DNA of 64,000 bases from Brugia malayi (taxonomy: Eukaryota; Nematoda; Chromadorea; Rhabditida; Onchocercidae), in NCBI RefSeq assembly GCF_000002995.4, contig NW_025062293.1, forward strand, positions 1 to 64,000, in the 5' to 3' direction. The position numbers and the translations under genes were made by a program. The notes under the pieces were generated by a model. The model saw only the letters and a program-made list of their open reading frames with translations, had not been told where the DNA came from and did no database searches. Position 1 is the stretch's first letter, and each line of letters starts with the position of its first letter. Below are positions 24,638 to 36,561 of the stretch, in pieces.

Positions 24638-25642
24638 TATCCAGGCACATAAATCTTGTGGTGATTGACAAAATCGGATGTACATGAAATCAATACCTCG
24701 TATGTACGGTGAATCGCTGTTGTTAATCATACTAACCAGCTGTTTCCTAAAATTCTACGATGAATCAAACAGACTTTCAAATGCTTAGCAATAGTGCCCA
24801 ATGTTGAAAAAACCAGAGCCATAATAACAGTTACTTACATTATCTCACTGAAGCATTACTAACAATTAGTAATGCTCAAATATAAACTGAAATTTAAACT
24901 GACAAACTCACAAAATGTTACTGCACATATGTTAAATTATAAGCAAAATTACTAGAAAGAAAATGCAAGAAAATGAATTTAAAATATATTATAAAACAGT
25001 TGATGATAACACAAATGAAAATCCACTGAAACTTACAATGATTTACAAAACCAGGTATGGTTTTTTAGTGAGTTACGTTTTATCCATACCTGGAGAGCCG
25101 AATAGTGAAAAGTTTATAAAGAAGACAGAATGCCGTACTCACCACTCCACCAGCACCAACACCTCTCACCTAGAGATTAACTTGCGTATATAAGATGATT
25201 ATGTTTATATAGTTTATTAAGTTTTCAATTAAAGAAGATGTGAAATACCAGGAAAAGAAGGAATGCAACTGATCCCGCCGCACATGCGGTTATCCCTTGT
25301 GTTTTCCGTGTACCGCGCTCCTAGGGTTCAAGATGTCTCACCTGAAATGAGCTGTTATTAGCATAAAAAAAAAAACTACATTATAACCGTGTACGAAATT
25401 GCAGTTACTCAATGATGATGAAAACAAAAAAGATAACGGAATAGTTTGCTTTACATATGTTACAATATAAAACAACTTATACTGTAATAAATTTCTTCTG
25501 TAAGTTGTTGAAATCCTATAGTTTCCGCAAGGTAATTTTTGTAATAAATGCATTGGATAATATTCTCCAATACCAAAGCATTTAAATTCATTGTCTGCGT
25601 ATTGCCCCACAGTGGCAAAATGTCGTTCTTCTTTGTTATGTT
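24638..25642 (-). pseudogene. PRPF38B-like splicing factor, unprocessed pseudogene
   Basis: PRP38-family proteins are spliceosomal factors that act at complex B activation. Exon 25642-25483 reads KKNDILPLWGNTQTMNLNAL, then LVLENIIQCIYYKNYL and LTEEIYY. The next segment (from 25341) reads VRHLEP, stop, ERGTRKTQG, then a scrambled MCGG. Exon 25169-25090 reads VRGVGAGGVVSTAFCLLYKL then FTIRLSR. Exon 24746-24638 reads KQLVSMINNSDSPYIRGIDF then MYIRFCQSPQDL. The last two join exactly in phase. Breaks: the invariant tryptophan of EPWExGxRK is TAG (25321-25323); the MTGMCGG block is out of frame; no GT donor follows MCGG at the expected place; and the first two segments do not join in frame. Introns are kept, so it is a DNA-level copy or the original locus in decay. 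The C-terminal RS tail is uncertain; an open stretch with GRSREE near 24510 might be part of it. Confidence 0.88.
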
Positions 25643-26067
25643 CTATAAAATATGATGACGTATCACGAATCAAATTAGCGCCATAAATGGAAAACATATA
25701 TTACTATGCAAAATATTGATAAAGAAAGGAAATGTGAATTTTTTTCGAAAACCTGAATTTTGTTCGATGAATGAGAATCAATCTTTAATAAATCAAGCAC
25801 ATGGTTTAACTAATACTAATAAACTAAAAGACTGGAAGGAAAAATTAGCTAAATACAATATGAATATATTAAAATATAACTACTAACTCTCTACCCAGTT
25901 AAACAAAGTACACTTATATTATTATTTAAAAATAAAACTATATACAAATATGTATTTCAAAAAAAAAAAAAAAAAAAAACTCTATGAGCTGTCTATTCAT
26001 TCCTTTCACTGGAAGACATAGCATAACTTGATGATTTATATTCTACCAAATAATAAGTAAAATGTAC

Positions 26068-26187
26068 CTGCATGTCCGGAATACTATTATCTGTTAGATC
26101 ACCTTCATACATCACATTGGTACTACCAGTACCAACTCCTGCGATAAGCAATGCAGCTGCTTACCATCCGCAGCTGACATATTTCAC
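26068..26187 (-). pseudogene. Possible RCC1-repeat exon with in-frame stop
   Basis: This minus-strand exon of 40 codons starts after ATTAAG and ends CAG/GTACAT. It reads VKYVSCGW, TAA (26161-26163), AAALLIAGVGTG, then YEGDLTDNSIPDMQ. The order VxxVxCGWxH.AAL...GxGxG...GDLTDxSIP resembles one RCC1 propeller blade, as in DelGEF-type exchange factors. The stop falls between the CGW and AAL motifs. A GTAAGC donor overlaps the stop, so an alternative short exon cannot be excluded. Only one exon supports this. Confidence 0.35.
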
Positions 26188-26609
26188 CTTAATATTTTTC
26201 ATTTACTAGTAGAAAAAGAAAAATGCATCACTTTAAGCTTTTATCTTATCACATAATATTTTCATCGTTTCTAAGAACACAATTCTTCTGAAAAATCAGC
26301 ACATGCAGTCTAGCAATGTCGCCAAGTCTAACCAAATTGACTCATACAACTATGACCTCTGTCAAATAACGCTCACCCTACACAAAATGCAGTCATGCGC
26401 CACTCACCTACAACCACATTATCAGATTCGCCACTGTGTCACGCTATTCCATGAAATAAGAGAGTTGGTTGCTATGAAATCGCTTGGATCATGTCGAACA
26501 GATATTGAAAAGAAAAAATTTCTTTCGCTCTTGTGGTAGACATTCGCGTAAAAAAAAGTCCCCCTGTATAAATTTATGAGGAAGTTTAAGGAAGGAACAA
26601 TCAATATTT

Positions 26610-28909
26610 TTTATTCATAAATTTGGGAAAATACGAATGAATTATTTGCTAATACTAGAAAATAATTAAAAAATTCATAAAATAAGATACATTATTTCCT
26701 GCAATTAAAAATGTATAACAATAAAAAATTTAATAAATGAATATAAATACTGTTTGAAATCAAATTAATTAATTTCTTTCACTTCATTTGCTTTAAAGCA
26801 ATTCAGATTTTCACTTTCATAATCTTTAACTTAATGAAGAAAATAAAGTATTCAATATTGAAACTTATCCATGCCTTCTTTTTTAAGAAAAAGGAAAAAA
26901 AAAAAAAAAAAACGTTATTATTTTACTTTTATGCAACTCTACAGTTGAAACAACCTTAAAATTATGAAGCTAATATTAAAATTATACCATACATTCAAAC
27001 AAAAGCTTATTTATTTTATAGTATTTAATTTGGTAATAAAATTTATTCTCAAATAAAAAAAGAAGTGATTTTTTCGAAATGAAATACAAGCATCAAAAAT
27101 TGTTGTAGCATATATAATTTTATCTAAGTATTTTGTAAATTTAACCCAAAAATTTCATCAAATCCTTGTGTGTTATTGAAACTAAATTCTTTTATTTTTT
27201 GCTTCTTTGCTTTAAACCAATTCCACTTTCTAACTTTTATAATCATTATTTAATTATTTTGCATCCTTCACCCAGTTATTTATCAACCCAAATCTTTTCA
27301 AAATCTTTACTCAGTTAATTTACAACAAGACTACATTCTGCAAGGTAATTCATGTAAAATAAAAATTTTGCAAGATAAATTTTTTTTAAAAGAATTTTTT
27401 TTTGTACTTTTTCTTTTATTGGTACTTTGTAATTTTTGGACTTGTTTTTTCGTCTTTTTTCAAATTGACTTCAACCTTTTGTTCTTTTCTCATTTTTTAA
27501 TTGACAACAACCATTGATCATTTATAAAATGATTCATATCTATGTAATGTCTTATTTTGAAAATTAAAGAAAACAAAGTATACTTTCTCTCTGTCTCAAA
27601 TCTCGTTAACTTTTTCACTTCCTTACTGCCTTTTACTCTCTGTGTCTCCCATTCTATCTATTCATTATATTTGAAATATTTATCAATTATTTTTTCTTTA
27701 CAATCAATTTATATTGTCAATCTTTCTTCTTTTTCTCTCTTCTCTTCCCCTCTGATTCTGCCTTTCCTTTGCAGTTTTATTCTTCTTGGTTTCCTGCTAA
27801 CTCACAACATTGCAGCTATTTCATTTCAGTACAAAAATTTGCCAAACTTCAAAATAAATTTTGATTAACTTTTCCTTTTTGTAATCATAATACCTCTCCC
27901 TCTCTCTCCAGTTACTCTCCAATAATTTTCTCTATATTTTTAAAGAAACTTTTCAATAACTGAATTCTACACCTCTAGATAGAATTGATATATTGTTAAA
28001 TTTTTAAATAAGTGAGTTAAGATGATTGTAACTTATTCTCAAATTTGCTTACATCATTGATTAATGATTATTTTCAGCAATTTTTTAAAACTATTTTTAT
28101 AATAAAGAAAAAATGAAAAACATGAAAAGTTTTATTTCGGAAAAAATCTCCGTATATTGTCAAATGATAAGATGAGAAAAGTTTATCAAATTATCCCACA
28201 TTGCAAGTTCAAGAATATTATAAGACAAATTTGATTTCTTTGATCATTTTTTAACTTCGAAAGATGTATATATATGACTATTAAATTGAAATGTTTAAAA
28301 CAGAATGGGAAATTTTTCTTTTCTGAAAAAAGAAATGGGAAAAAATTTCCTCTAATAGAATGAATATATCATCATTCTTTCATTTATTATTTAATATTTC
28401 GTAGCCATTTAATGCATAGTTAATCAATCCATTAAAGTGATTTTTGCTGTTTCGAAATGATAAAAAATAGAAAATATATTTAATATAATAATAAATGAGA
28501 CGAAAAACTAGATATTAGTAATCAGAAATTTAAAATTATTAGGTGACAAATAAAATTGATTGATTTTAAGTCGTTATTTTTCACATAAAATATTTTAATT
28601 ATTTCATTAAATATTGCATTGGATGAAATATTTCATTACATAGGTATTAGAAATGATTAGTTTTTAATAATTATTGTAATATTTTATAAAACAAAATATT
28701 TTATAATTTTGTTTTATCAAGAGAAAGAGAAAGTACAGAGAGGGAGAGAGAGAAAAAAAAGGGAAAGAAGAATTGTCTCATATTATTATTATCAGTGCTG
28801 TTCGAATGTGCTGAAATATCGGATCTTATATTGCAATGAATAATAATCTAGGAATTAATTTGAATTAATTAATAATTGTTTTATTTTTATTTACATAAAA
28901 TTGTTTTAG
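26610..28909. other. AT-rich spacer, no gene
   Basis: A pyrimidine-rich tract (about 27560-27920, many CTCT/TTCT words) and a GA-rich tract (about 28720-28770) stand out. The long hydrophobic frame at 27557-27868 arises from the pyrimidine bias and is not called. Confidence 0.5.
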
Positions 28910-29147
28910 AGTGGTAAATGGGGTAAAGAAGAAAAATCATCTAATCCCTTTAAAAAGGCGACAATTTTGATCTTCGTATAGGAATTCACAAGGATAAATT
29001 GGAAATTTTTGATAATCAAAAAGAGCTTCATATTTATAAAACTCGTATAATGTCAATTCAGTGGAATATTTAGCCATTCGCGGGAATGTTTCATGGAAAG
29101 GTATGCATTGGGGTGGTCGATATTATACTTTATTTTTTGAAATATAA
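28910..29147 (+). pseudogene. Galectin C-terminal CRD fragment, frameshifted
   Basis: Galectins are beta-galactoside-binding lectins; nematode forms often have two carbohydrate-recognition domains. After a TTTTAG acceptor the sequence reads GKWGKEEKSSNPFKK, then shifted by one base DNFDLRIGIHKDKLEIFDNQ, then after another shift NSVEYLAIRGNVSWKG and HWGGRYYTLFFEI, ending TAA. WGKEE is the sugar-binding core (W...E with the following R normally arginine). HWGGRYY is the hallmark C-terminus of nematode tandem galectins. Two frame breaks are visible, near 28953 and near 29055. The first half of this domain (the HFNPR strand) is missing upstream. Confidence 0.85.
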
Positions 29148-30147
29148 TTTCCGAGTGTAATCTAAAAACTGGCAAATTATCATTTATCATAAAATTATGA
29201 TTTTATATTATCATATAAAATCTATCGATTGATTAATTTATGATTCAGAATAATTGATTTCTTAAAGTTTACAGTCTGTAATATCTTATATCTTGATATT
29301 AGCAATTATATTTTTATTTAATAAAATATCGACATTGATTTTTATATATCAATTCTTATCACAATTCTTATCGTTAGTAATAAATTCATTAGTTAATAAT
29401 ATGTTAATTTAATGAGAAATTATTTCTGTTTCATTTTTCATCTTTTTTTTTGTTTGAGGGTCAGCCTGAAGTTTTTTCTTTTTTTAATTTAGATTCGAAT
29501 TCATACCTAAATTTGTTTTTACTAATTTATCAAGATATATCGTAATTTATTGAAAGCGCATTGTTTATCAAAATTGGCTAGTTTTCCAAAAAAAAAGGCC
29601 AAAAAAAAAGAATTGAAACTTTTAAGTGACTAATAACAGCGACAGTAATATTTTGCAGTAAAAAAAATTTGCTAATGTTTTGAAAAAAATGGCATAGGCT
29701 ATTTTTTTTCAAAAAAAGAATAAAAATTATTGCACAATAATAGGTTATTTGCATTATTCATTTGTATTTTGTTTCTATTTATTATTTATTCTGTTCCATT
29801 TTATGTACTTTTTTTTTGTCGAACGAAGTAATTTTTCATAATTCCAATTAATTCAATTAATGAATTAAGATTTTTAAAGGTCAAAGTTTAATTTACTTTT
29901 AGATATTTATATAACTATGTAATTTTTTTTTCATTATTTTCTTTCTTTGATTATTTATTAATTTTATATTTTTTTTTTCAAATAAATTGAATAATTCAGG
30001 GTATCAAAAATTTTGTGTATTTATTAAATTTTTTATAGTTAATTGGAAATGATATTAAGGACAAATTGAAGATAAGTTAATAGAAAAAATTAAAATAAAT
30101 TAATAACATTTGATATTTCGTTGAAATATATCAACTATATATTACAG

Positions 30148-31110
30148 ACGAACGAATTTACTTCTATTATATTCCGAAAGGTGAATGTTTCGAGATTGAC
30201 TTTGTATCAAGAAATGGGATATTCTATTTCACTTCAACCCAGTTTTAAGGAAAAGTAGGTCTTTTAAATTACTAATTGCTAATTTTTAATTTTTAAAATT
30301 TATTCTTCTTTTCTACCCTTATGCAGAAAATTTTGGAATAAAATAATATCATTTTTTAATTTTAGACATTTTTATTTTCAATACATTTCAATTTTATTTA
30401 TTTTCAGTTCTTTCTTTTTACGTTTTTGTAAAAATTATCTAACTTACCATTATCTTGGAGGTAATACGCAGTGCACAAATTGGTGACATTTGGGGACAGG
30501 AAAGATGTGAAGGAATATTACCATTTAAGAAGGATTTTGTTGCCGTATCATTTACATACACCCTATTCCATTCAGGTAATTGATATTAAGCCTAACTTAA
30601 TATTGACGAAAATGATGATATTTATAGATTACGTAGAATTTTTAAATGTGAAATCTTTTATTAATTTATAATACTTGCAAAATTATATAGTTATTAATTT
30701 CCTACATAAATGCCATTTGGCAAGAATTTTCGACCTTTTTTTTGCAAGAAGTTTTCTTATAACCTGAACTTTGCTATTGTTTTATTCAAAATGAATCATT
30801 ATTTATTTGTAAGTGAAAATTTCAGACTATTCTTGAATAAGACAGAATTGCAATGAGTAAATTAACAAATTATACTTATTTATTGCACAGAAATATGGTA
30901 AATTTCAGTTATTGGTCCTCAAAATTATTTTTTTTTTTTTTTTTTATTGAGGACTAAAATTAGAGTTTAGTGGAAAGTTTTAGGTACTTATTGATGGTAA
31001 ATGTTATGGTATATTTGCGCATCGTAAACAAAACCTTATGAAGACTGTATGGCTCTTTAAATAGCTGGTGATTTTGAGTTACAGGAATGGAATTCCCGAT
31101 ATAATTCAAA
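30148..31110 (+). pseudogene. Second galectin CRD copy, frameshifted
   Basis: Three plus-strand exons match one galectin domain. Exon 30148-30254 has IPKGECFEIDFVSRNG and, out of frame, FHFNP. Exon 30461-30575 has VIRSAQIGDIWGQERCEG and LPFKK, then out of frame PYSIQ. Exon 30984 to about 31110 has VLIDGKCYGIFAHR, a stop, then out of frame IAGDFELQEW. The sugar-contact residues are partly changed: the WGxEER motif reads WGQERC. Frame breaks occur in every exon. It lies downstream of the C-terminal fragment at 28910, in the same orientation, so the order is not that of a normal two-domain gene. Confidence 0.85.
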
Positions 31111-31119
31111 TATTTTGCA

Positions 31120-32100
31120 TTTGGTTCCACTTTTTTTTCTTTTGCTATCATATTTAATTTTCTATTATAAGTAATTAATTGTAAATTCTATTATTAAACT
31201 TTTCTCTATGTGTAACAAGTTAATTTGTAACGTTTATAATTTGGTAAGATATATTGATTGCTCATAGCATTATTTTTATCTTTAAAATCTTTGTTAAATT
31301 TAAATTTTGTTTTTTTCGTTTAAAGATATTTGAAAGTATTGATAGTTTTAAACATTTAATTAGACGGCTGAATTAAATTAACATTTTAATTTAGCTTCAA
31401 TTTGAAAATTGCTATCAAAAATTGAATAATTAAAAACTCTCCATTGTTTTACTAAACTAATATTATGATATTAAAAAGAATCTTGAATTTTCTTTCTATA
31501 CTGCTTATTTTCATAAATTTTCTTAGTATTTCAATTTGTTTTAATTCTATTAATGCATGATGACACCTTGTAACTATTTCAAATTCTTATTTCAGTGAAA
31601 TAAGCATTTTCTGAAATTCTAAAAATGAAATAAAAGAAAGGGGTGGAAATGAAAAAAAGTGTGAAAGGGAAAATAAATATATGCTTAATTACGTAAAGAA
31701 AGTTGAAAAATAATTATGTGATTAATTTTTATGTAATAAATTGCTTTGACATAACATTGGATTATAAATTTCAATTATAAAATTATTTCGAGGATTATAA
31801 AATTAATGATTTACAATGAAGTTTTACTTTCTCTCTCCCATTTTTTAGGCCATAATATTTTATTTTTAAAGCTTCCATATTAGATTTACCACATTAGAAA
31901 AAAATTGTTCGTATTAATACTATATTCAGTTTTAATCAGTAAGATTAACAACATCTAAAAATTAAAAGTATTTAAAATTCATCAAAGAAAATGATGAGAA
32001 ATATTGAAAGAGGAAAAGAAAGCATTGTATGAAATTAATTTAAGTAAAGGTCCAAAACAGTTTCATTTGTACATCAAATATGGAGAGGTTGTCGTCTGAG
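31120..32100. other. AT-rich spacer, no gene
   Basis: No open coding frame, repeat array or motif seen. Confidence 0.5.
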
Positions 32101-32106
32101 AAAACT

Positions 32107-32255
32107 TCGTTTGATTCGGTATATGGTGTGGTCATTGTATAGTAATTGACGTGTTCAAATGTCATCGTGTAGTAAATTTGAGTTATGATATACTGTTCAC
32201 CAAATCACTTGATTTTGAGTAAACACGTCAATTACGCAGACATCGAATCAAACGA
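32107..32255. repeat. Small inverted repeat (hairpin or MITE-like)
   Basis: TCGTTTGATTCG (32107-32118) and GTAATTGACGTGTT (32142-32155) on the left are matched by AACACGTCAATTAC (32222-32235) and CGAATCAAACGA (32244-32255) on the right. The arms differ by an unpaired internal stretch (23 versus 8 bases), and the loop is about 66 bases. It could fold into a stem or be a decayed foldback element. Confidence 0.75.
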
Positions 32256-32259
32256 TGTA

Positions 32260-34610
32260 TGCGTAATATAGCCGAAATAATTTTTCAGATAAATTTGCTT
32301 ATCGAATTAACGCCAATATATGATCTAAAGATGTTAATGCGATTAGCAATCATAAAGCTATGCAAGCGTACGTAATTTGTATCGTATATTATCCATATAA
32401 TTATTATGTATGTTTTTTAATTCTATCGAGAAGGGTATTTTTTAAATGAATATTTTTAAAAACTTTCAGCTATATTTCGGTTGAAAATTAATTTTATTGA
32501 TAAGGTTCTGTTTTTTATGTAATTGATTATTTTCAGATTCCAAAGATGGATCAATTTCGGATAGATGGGCAACGTGGATTTCTGAGAGCAGATGATGTAT
32601 GTTTTTTTTTCGGAACATTTAATTGATGGAGTTAGTAAAAGACAGGAATTATGATCAGGAATTATGATCTATCTTCTATATTGTTTATATAATTTTTGCA
32701 TTCAGATAAGTCTATTTTTTTTTCCTTTTTTGGTGTTCAGCATAAAAGAAATATGTGATTATAAAGTGACGAAAAATAAACACAGAAAAGCTAATCTTTC
32801 ATAAGTCATAAATTAAAAAAGTAAGTGAAAATGCTTTGTATGCTTCAAAAATTTTATGACTTTAAAATGGTAGGTACTCATTCGTTTATTTCATTTACAA
32901 TTTCAGATCTTGAGCATACAAAATTTCAGAGCATACAAAACATTTTCTACCTCATGTTGTACGTCTTTGTCTTATATCAACATTTATTGAAAATGGTATC
33001 CGTATGATATTATTTGTTATTAAATTTTGTACTCTGATCAATAACATAAGTAAAGATCATTTAAGAGTTTCATACTATTATAGCGGGCAAATTTGCACTC
33101 TCTCTGAAGTACGCCAAAAACAGAGGACTTCGAGAGTAAGCGTAAAATTCCACAAATTGCTGTTTCTATCCGAGGTATTAACATGGTCAAATAAATCTAA
33201 ACCTAAGTTAGTACTGTTTACTTTTTCAGCATTACTTGAACAAAAAAAAATGAAGCTGAAAATTTCATCTTTAATGAAATAAAATTGAATCTTGAAGGTT
33301 CTAATTAGTTTCATTTACTGGTTGTCACTTCAATTAATTTGAATTTTTTAAAAATTGAAGTCTTCAGTGCTCTCTAAAAAAACAAAGTGGATGACAGTAT
33401 AAATTTTTCCAAATTGATAATATTTTGTAATAATATAGTTTCAGAATTTTTTACTTAATTTTTTCACTAATGGCCGGTAAATATTCAATGCATTACTTAA
33501 CTTTTGTTTCATTCCATATAATTTCATCTTTAGTGAAAATTCAAACTTCAGATTCAAATACAATCAATTGTAATGTTATAATTATTTCCATCCGAAGTAT
33601 CGCAAAAAAAAAAAAAAATATTATAAATGAATAAAAAATATTAACAAATGAATAATTTTCGCTTGCAATAACTCTATCATTACTGCTAGATACATTTTCA
33701 TTAATTCCATTAAACTTTACTTTTTTGCAGAGCTAAATTTTGTTTTTGTAAAGAATGAAATTTCAATAATTTAATCCGTGGAGAGGAATGATCTATGATA
33801 GTTTGAGTATTTGAAATAGTTGGAGAATCTTTCAATTGAACAGGTAAACTAGAAATGGTACTTATTGTTCGAGTATTTTTATTGATATGATTTGATTTGC
33901 TTTTATTGCCATATTCGTTTTTGTTTATCTCGTAATTTTTGTTGATGTAATATTTCCATTCCTTTCTGTAAACATTAACATTTGCATAGATATATGAACT
34001 ATTAGCTAATATTGGCTTAAAATTTAACGATGTAAATTTTATGATGCTTAAATGATGAATGAATGTTAGCATCAAATCATTAGGTGTGATGTGCTTAAAT
34101 GCTAATATAATAATAAAGTGATATGATAAGGGAGAAATGATTATAATACACGTTTCTTTTGAAAATTTTTCTGATGTCAGTTGTTAATTAAACTTAAATC
34201 GATTAAGAAACAACTTACTATGATTCTCGTCTTACACACATAAATTTTGCAATTATTCGAATGATTTCTTCAAACATTAGAACACACCTATACATACACA
34301 CGCACACAGACACAGAATACTTTCTGTTAATTTGTAATGTGTGATAATAGGTTGATATGGAAACGACCAATGATTTTCAAAAGCTTAAGATGTGCCATAT
34401 TGCTAATCTTTAATTACTAAGTTTTTTTTGTTTAACTCAAATTTATTTAAAAAAAAAAGAAGAAAGAAAGGAAGATAAAAGTAAAAAGCATTTGTAACGG
34501 ATGTTATTACTGCAACAACTTTTGCTGCTATCAACACTTTAACATTCATTGATCATTGATAATTCTCTAATCACTTCCCTCTGCATTACTACTTCTTAAT
34601 ATCACTAATT
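32260..34610. other. AT-rich region with weak frames only
   Basis: A segment at about 32539-32600 after TTTTCAG reads IPKMDQFRIDGQRGFLRAD and looks exon-like. It lies 1.4 kb downstream of the second galectin copy and might be part of the same decayed locus. A 121-codon minus frame at 33710-34075 is rich in N, S, K and I and has no motif. Neither is called as a gene. Confidence 0.35.
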
Positions 34611-34613
34611 GAT

Positions 34614-35012
34614 TATCGTTATCTAGGCTTATCTCTTCTACATTCAATCTTTATCAGTTTCCTTTCTTTCTCTTATCATTATATCTATAGGTTTATCTCT
34701 TCTACATTCAATGTTTATCATTTTCTTTTCTTTCTCTTATCATTATTTCTAGGCTTATCTCTTCTGCATTTAATGATTGTCATTTTCTTCTCTTTCGCTT
34801 ATCACTATATCTAGTTTTATCTCTTCTACATTCAATGTTTATCATTTTTTCTTTCTCTTATCATTATTTCTAGTTTTATCTCTTCTACATCCAATGTTTA
34901 TCATTTTCTTCCCTTTCGCTTATCATTATTTCTAGACTTATCTCTGCTGCATTTAATGATTATCATCTTCTCTTTCGCTTATCATTATATCTATAAATTT
35001 ATCTTTTCTGCC
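34614..35012. repeat. ~62-bp minisatellite, T/C-rich
   Basis: About six imperfect units share the words TTTATCTCTTCTACATTCAAT, GTTTATCATTTTCTT and CTCTTATCATTATTTCTAG. Units vary in length by a few bases. It is unrelated in sequence to the satellite at 1-5095. Confidence 0.88.
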
Positions 35013-36472
35013 TTTCTTTCCCTCAAATTCTAACAATCCGAAAAGCACTAAAATGAATGTTTGACGTGAAGCAACTGTTGAAATAGGATGAAATGGTAGA
35101 ATTCTATTCTTTTCCTCTCACAATTCTACAATCTTTCGATTATTTACAAAGCTATGCCATTTGCTGAGAAGTTAGTTAGTCAGTCGTCCAAATGTGGTGG
35201 AATATTTCAACAACAATACAAATTGAAATTTAAACCAGTAGCGCAATTTTCCATTTTACCGCATCGCATTTTCTTTTTCACTCCTTTTTTTCTCTTTTTT
35301 TCTGCAAAATAATTTATTTTTGATTTACTTTTAATGTAAACTATTTCATATGTTGTGGAATATTTCATTTACATTTTTTATATTGTTTATTTATTAAAAA
35401 TTATTATTAAAAATTATTAAAAATTATTAGTTTAATAATTGTATAAATTATTATAATTAGATAAATAGTTCTTATGTTTTCATATCTGCTTATTGTTATT
35501 TTGATTTTATTCAATTTATTTTCCATCAAATTATTATATTTACTTTCAAAGTTTTTGGATAAAGTAAAATTTGCGTATTCTTAACTTATTGATTAAAACA
35601 ATGAAAGGATATTCACTTACATTAATAATTAATTAATTAATAATTAACAGTTATCATTTAATTAATTATGCTTCAATCATAAAGAAAAAAAATTCTACCA
35701 GATGGCATATTTGCTATTTTATAATTGGCCGGAAAAATTTTTCTTTCATTATTATTTTTATTTCTAAAATTATATTTAAAAATTTTTTCATGAAAATTTT
35801 TGTCACAAATTTTACAATGATATCTCTTTCCCATTGTTTGATTACAATTGAAGAAGTGATAATATAAAAGATATTGATTGCACGGTTAAATAAAGAATAT
35901 AAAATCAAAATATTTCGTAAAATTTTCATCAAAAAGTTTTTAAACATAATTTAAAAAAAAAGAAAGTTTGGTGAAAAAAAAAGGAAAAATTTTCTGCCAG
36001 ATGGCATATTGCTAGCAATCTCAAGATACGGAAAGAGTATGCAATGGAAAGCTTTTAAAAGAAAGAAAAAATGAGCTAAGATCGAGAAATTCATATTAAC
36101 ATAAATACAAATATCATTTCTGATTAAATTATGATATGTTATCATTAGAATATAGCAAATGCTTTCTAATAAGTAATTATAAAATTAATCAAATTATCCT
36201 TTTTTTTTTTCATTTTTCAGAAGATTAATATTTAGATGCAGTAGAAATTGTCATCTCCTTTATCAGCATTATCGTAATGATGATAATGGTTGAAGTGATA
36301 ATAATCTTATCGATGATTAAAGTGATAACAGTCTTATCAGCAATTATCTAGCTGAACAATATATGAACTTTTATCAAGAAGCAAATCGAACAAGCATAGC
36401 AATTTGATTGAGATATTAATTAATTTTGGTCTTTTGATTGTTTTGTTTAAAAAATTTCTTTAAAACATTTAT

Positions 36473-36475
<3 letters not shown>
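35013..36475. other. AT-rich spacer, no gene
   Basis: Two minus-strand frames (35714-35947 and 35951-36145) are low-complexity K/I/N/F products. GATAAT-rich short words near 36255-36330 form a weak local repeat. Confidence 0.45.

Positions 36476-36559
<84 letters not shown>
36476..36559. repeat. (TA)n microsatellite
   Basis: An alternating TA tract of about 84 bases, interrupted once by TATCATA at about 36523. Confidence 0.97.

Positions 36560-36561
<2 letters not shown>

Noticed and set aside
27557..27868. 103-codon hydrophobic plus-strand frame
   Set aside because: Arises from a pyrimidine-rich tract; low complexity.
30826..30860. Alternative galectin exon reading LFLNKTELQ after TTTCAG
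   Set aside because: The exon at 30984 (VLIDGKCYGIFAHR) is a far better match for this part of the domain; the earlier one hits a stop at once.
33710..34075. 121-codon minus-strand frame
   Set aside because: N/S/K/I-rich composition as expected from AT-rich DNA, no motif and no partner exon, though a lineage-specific gene cannot be excluded.
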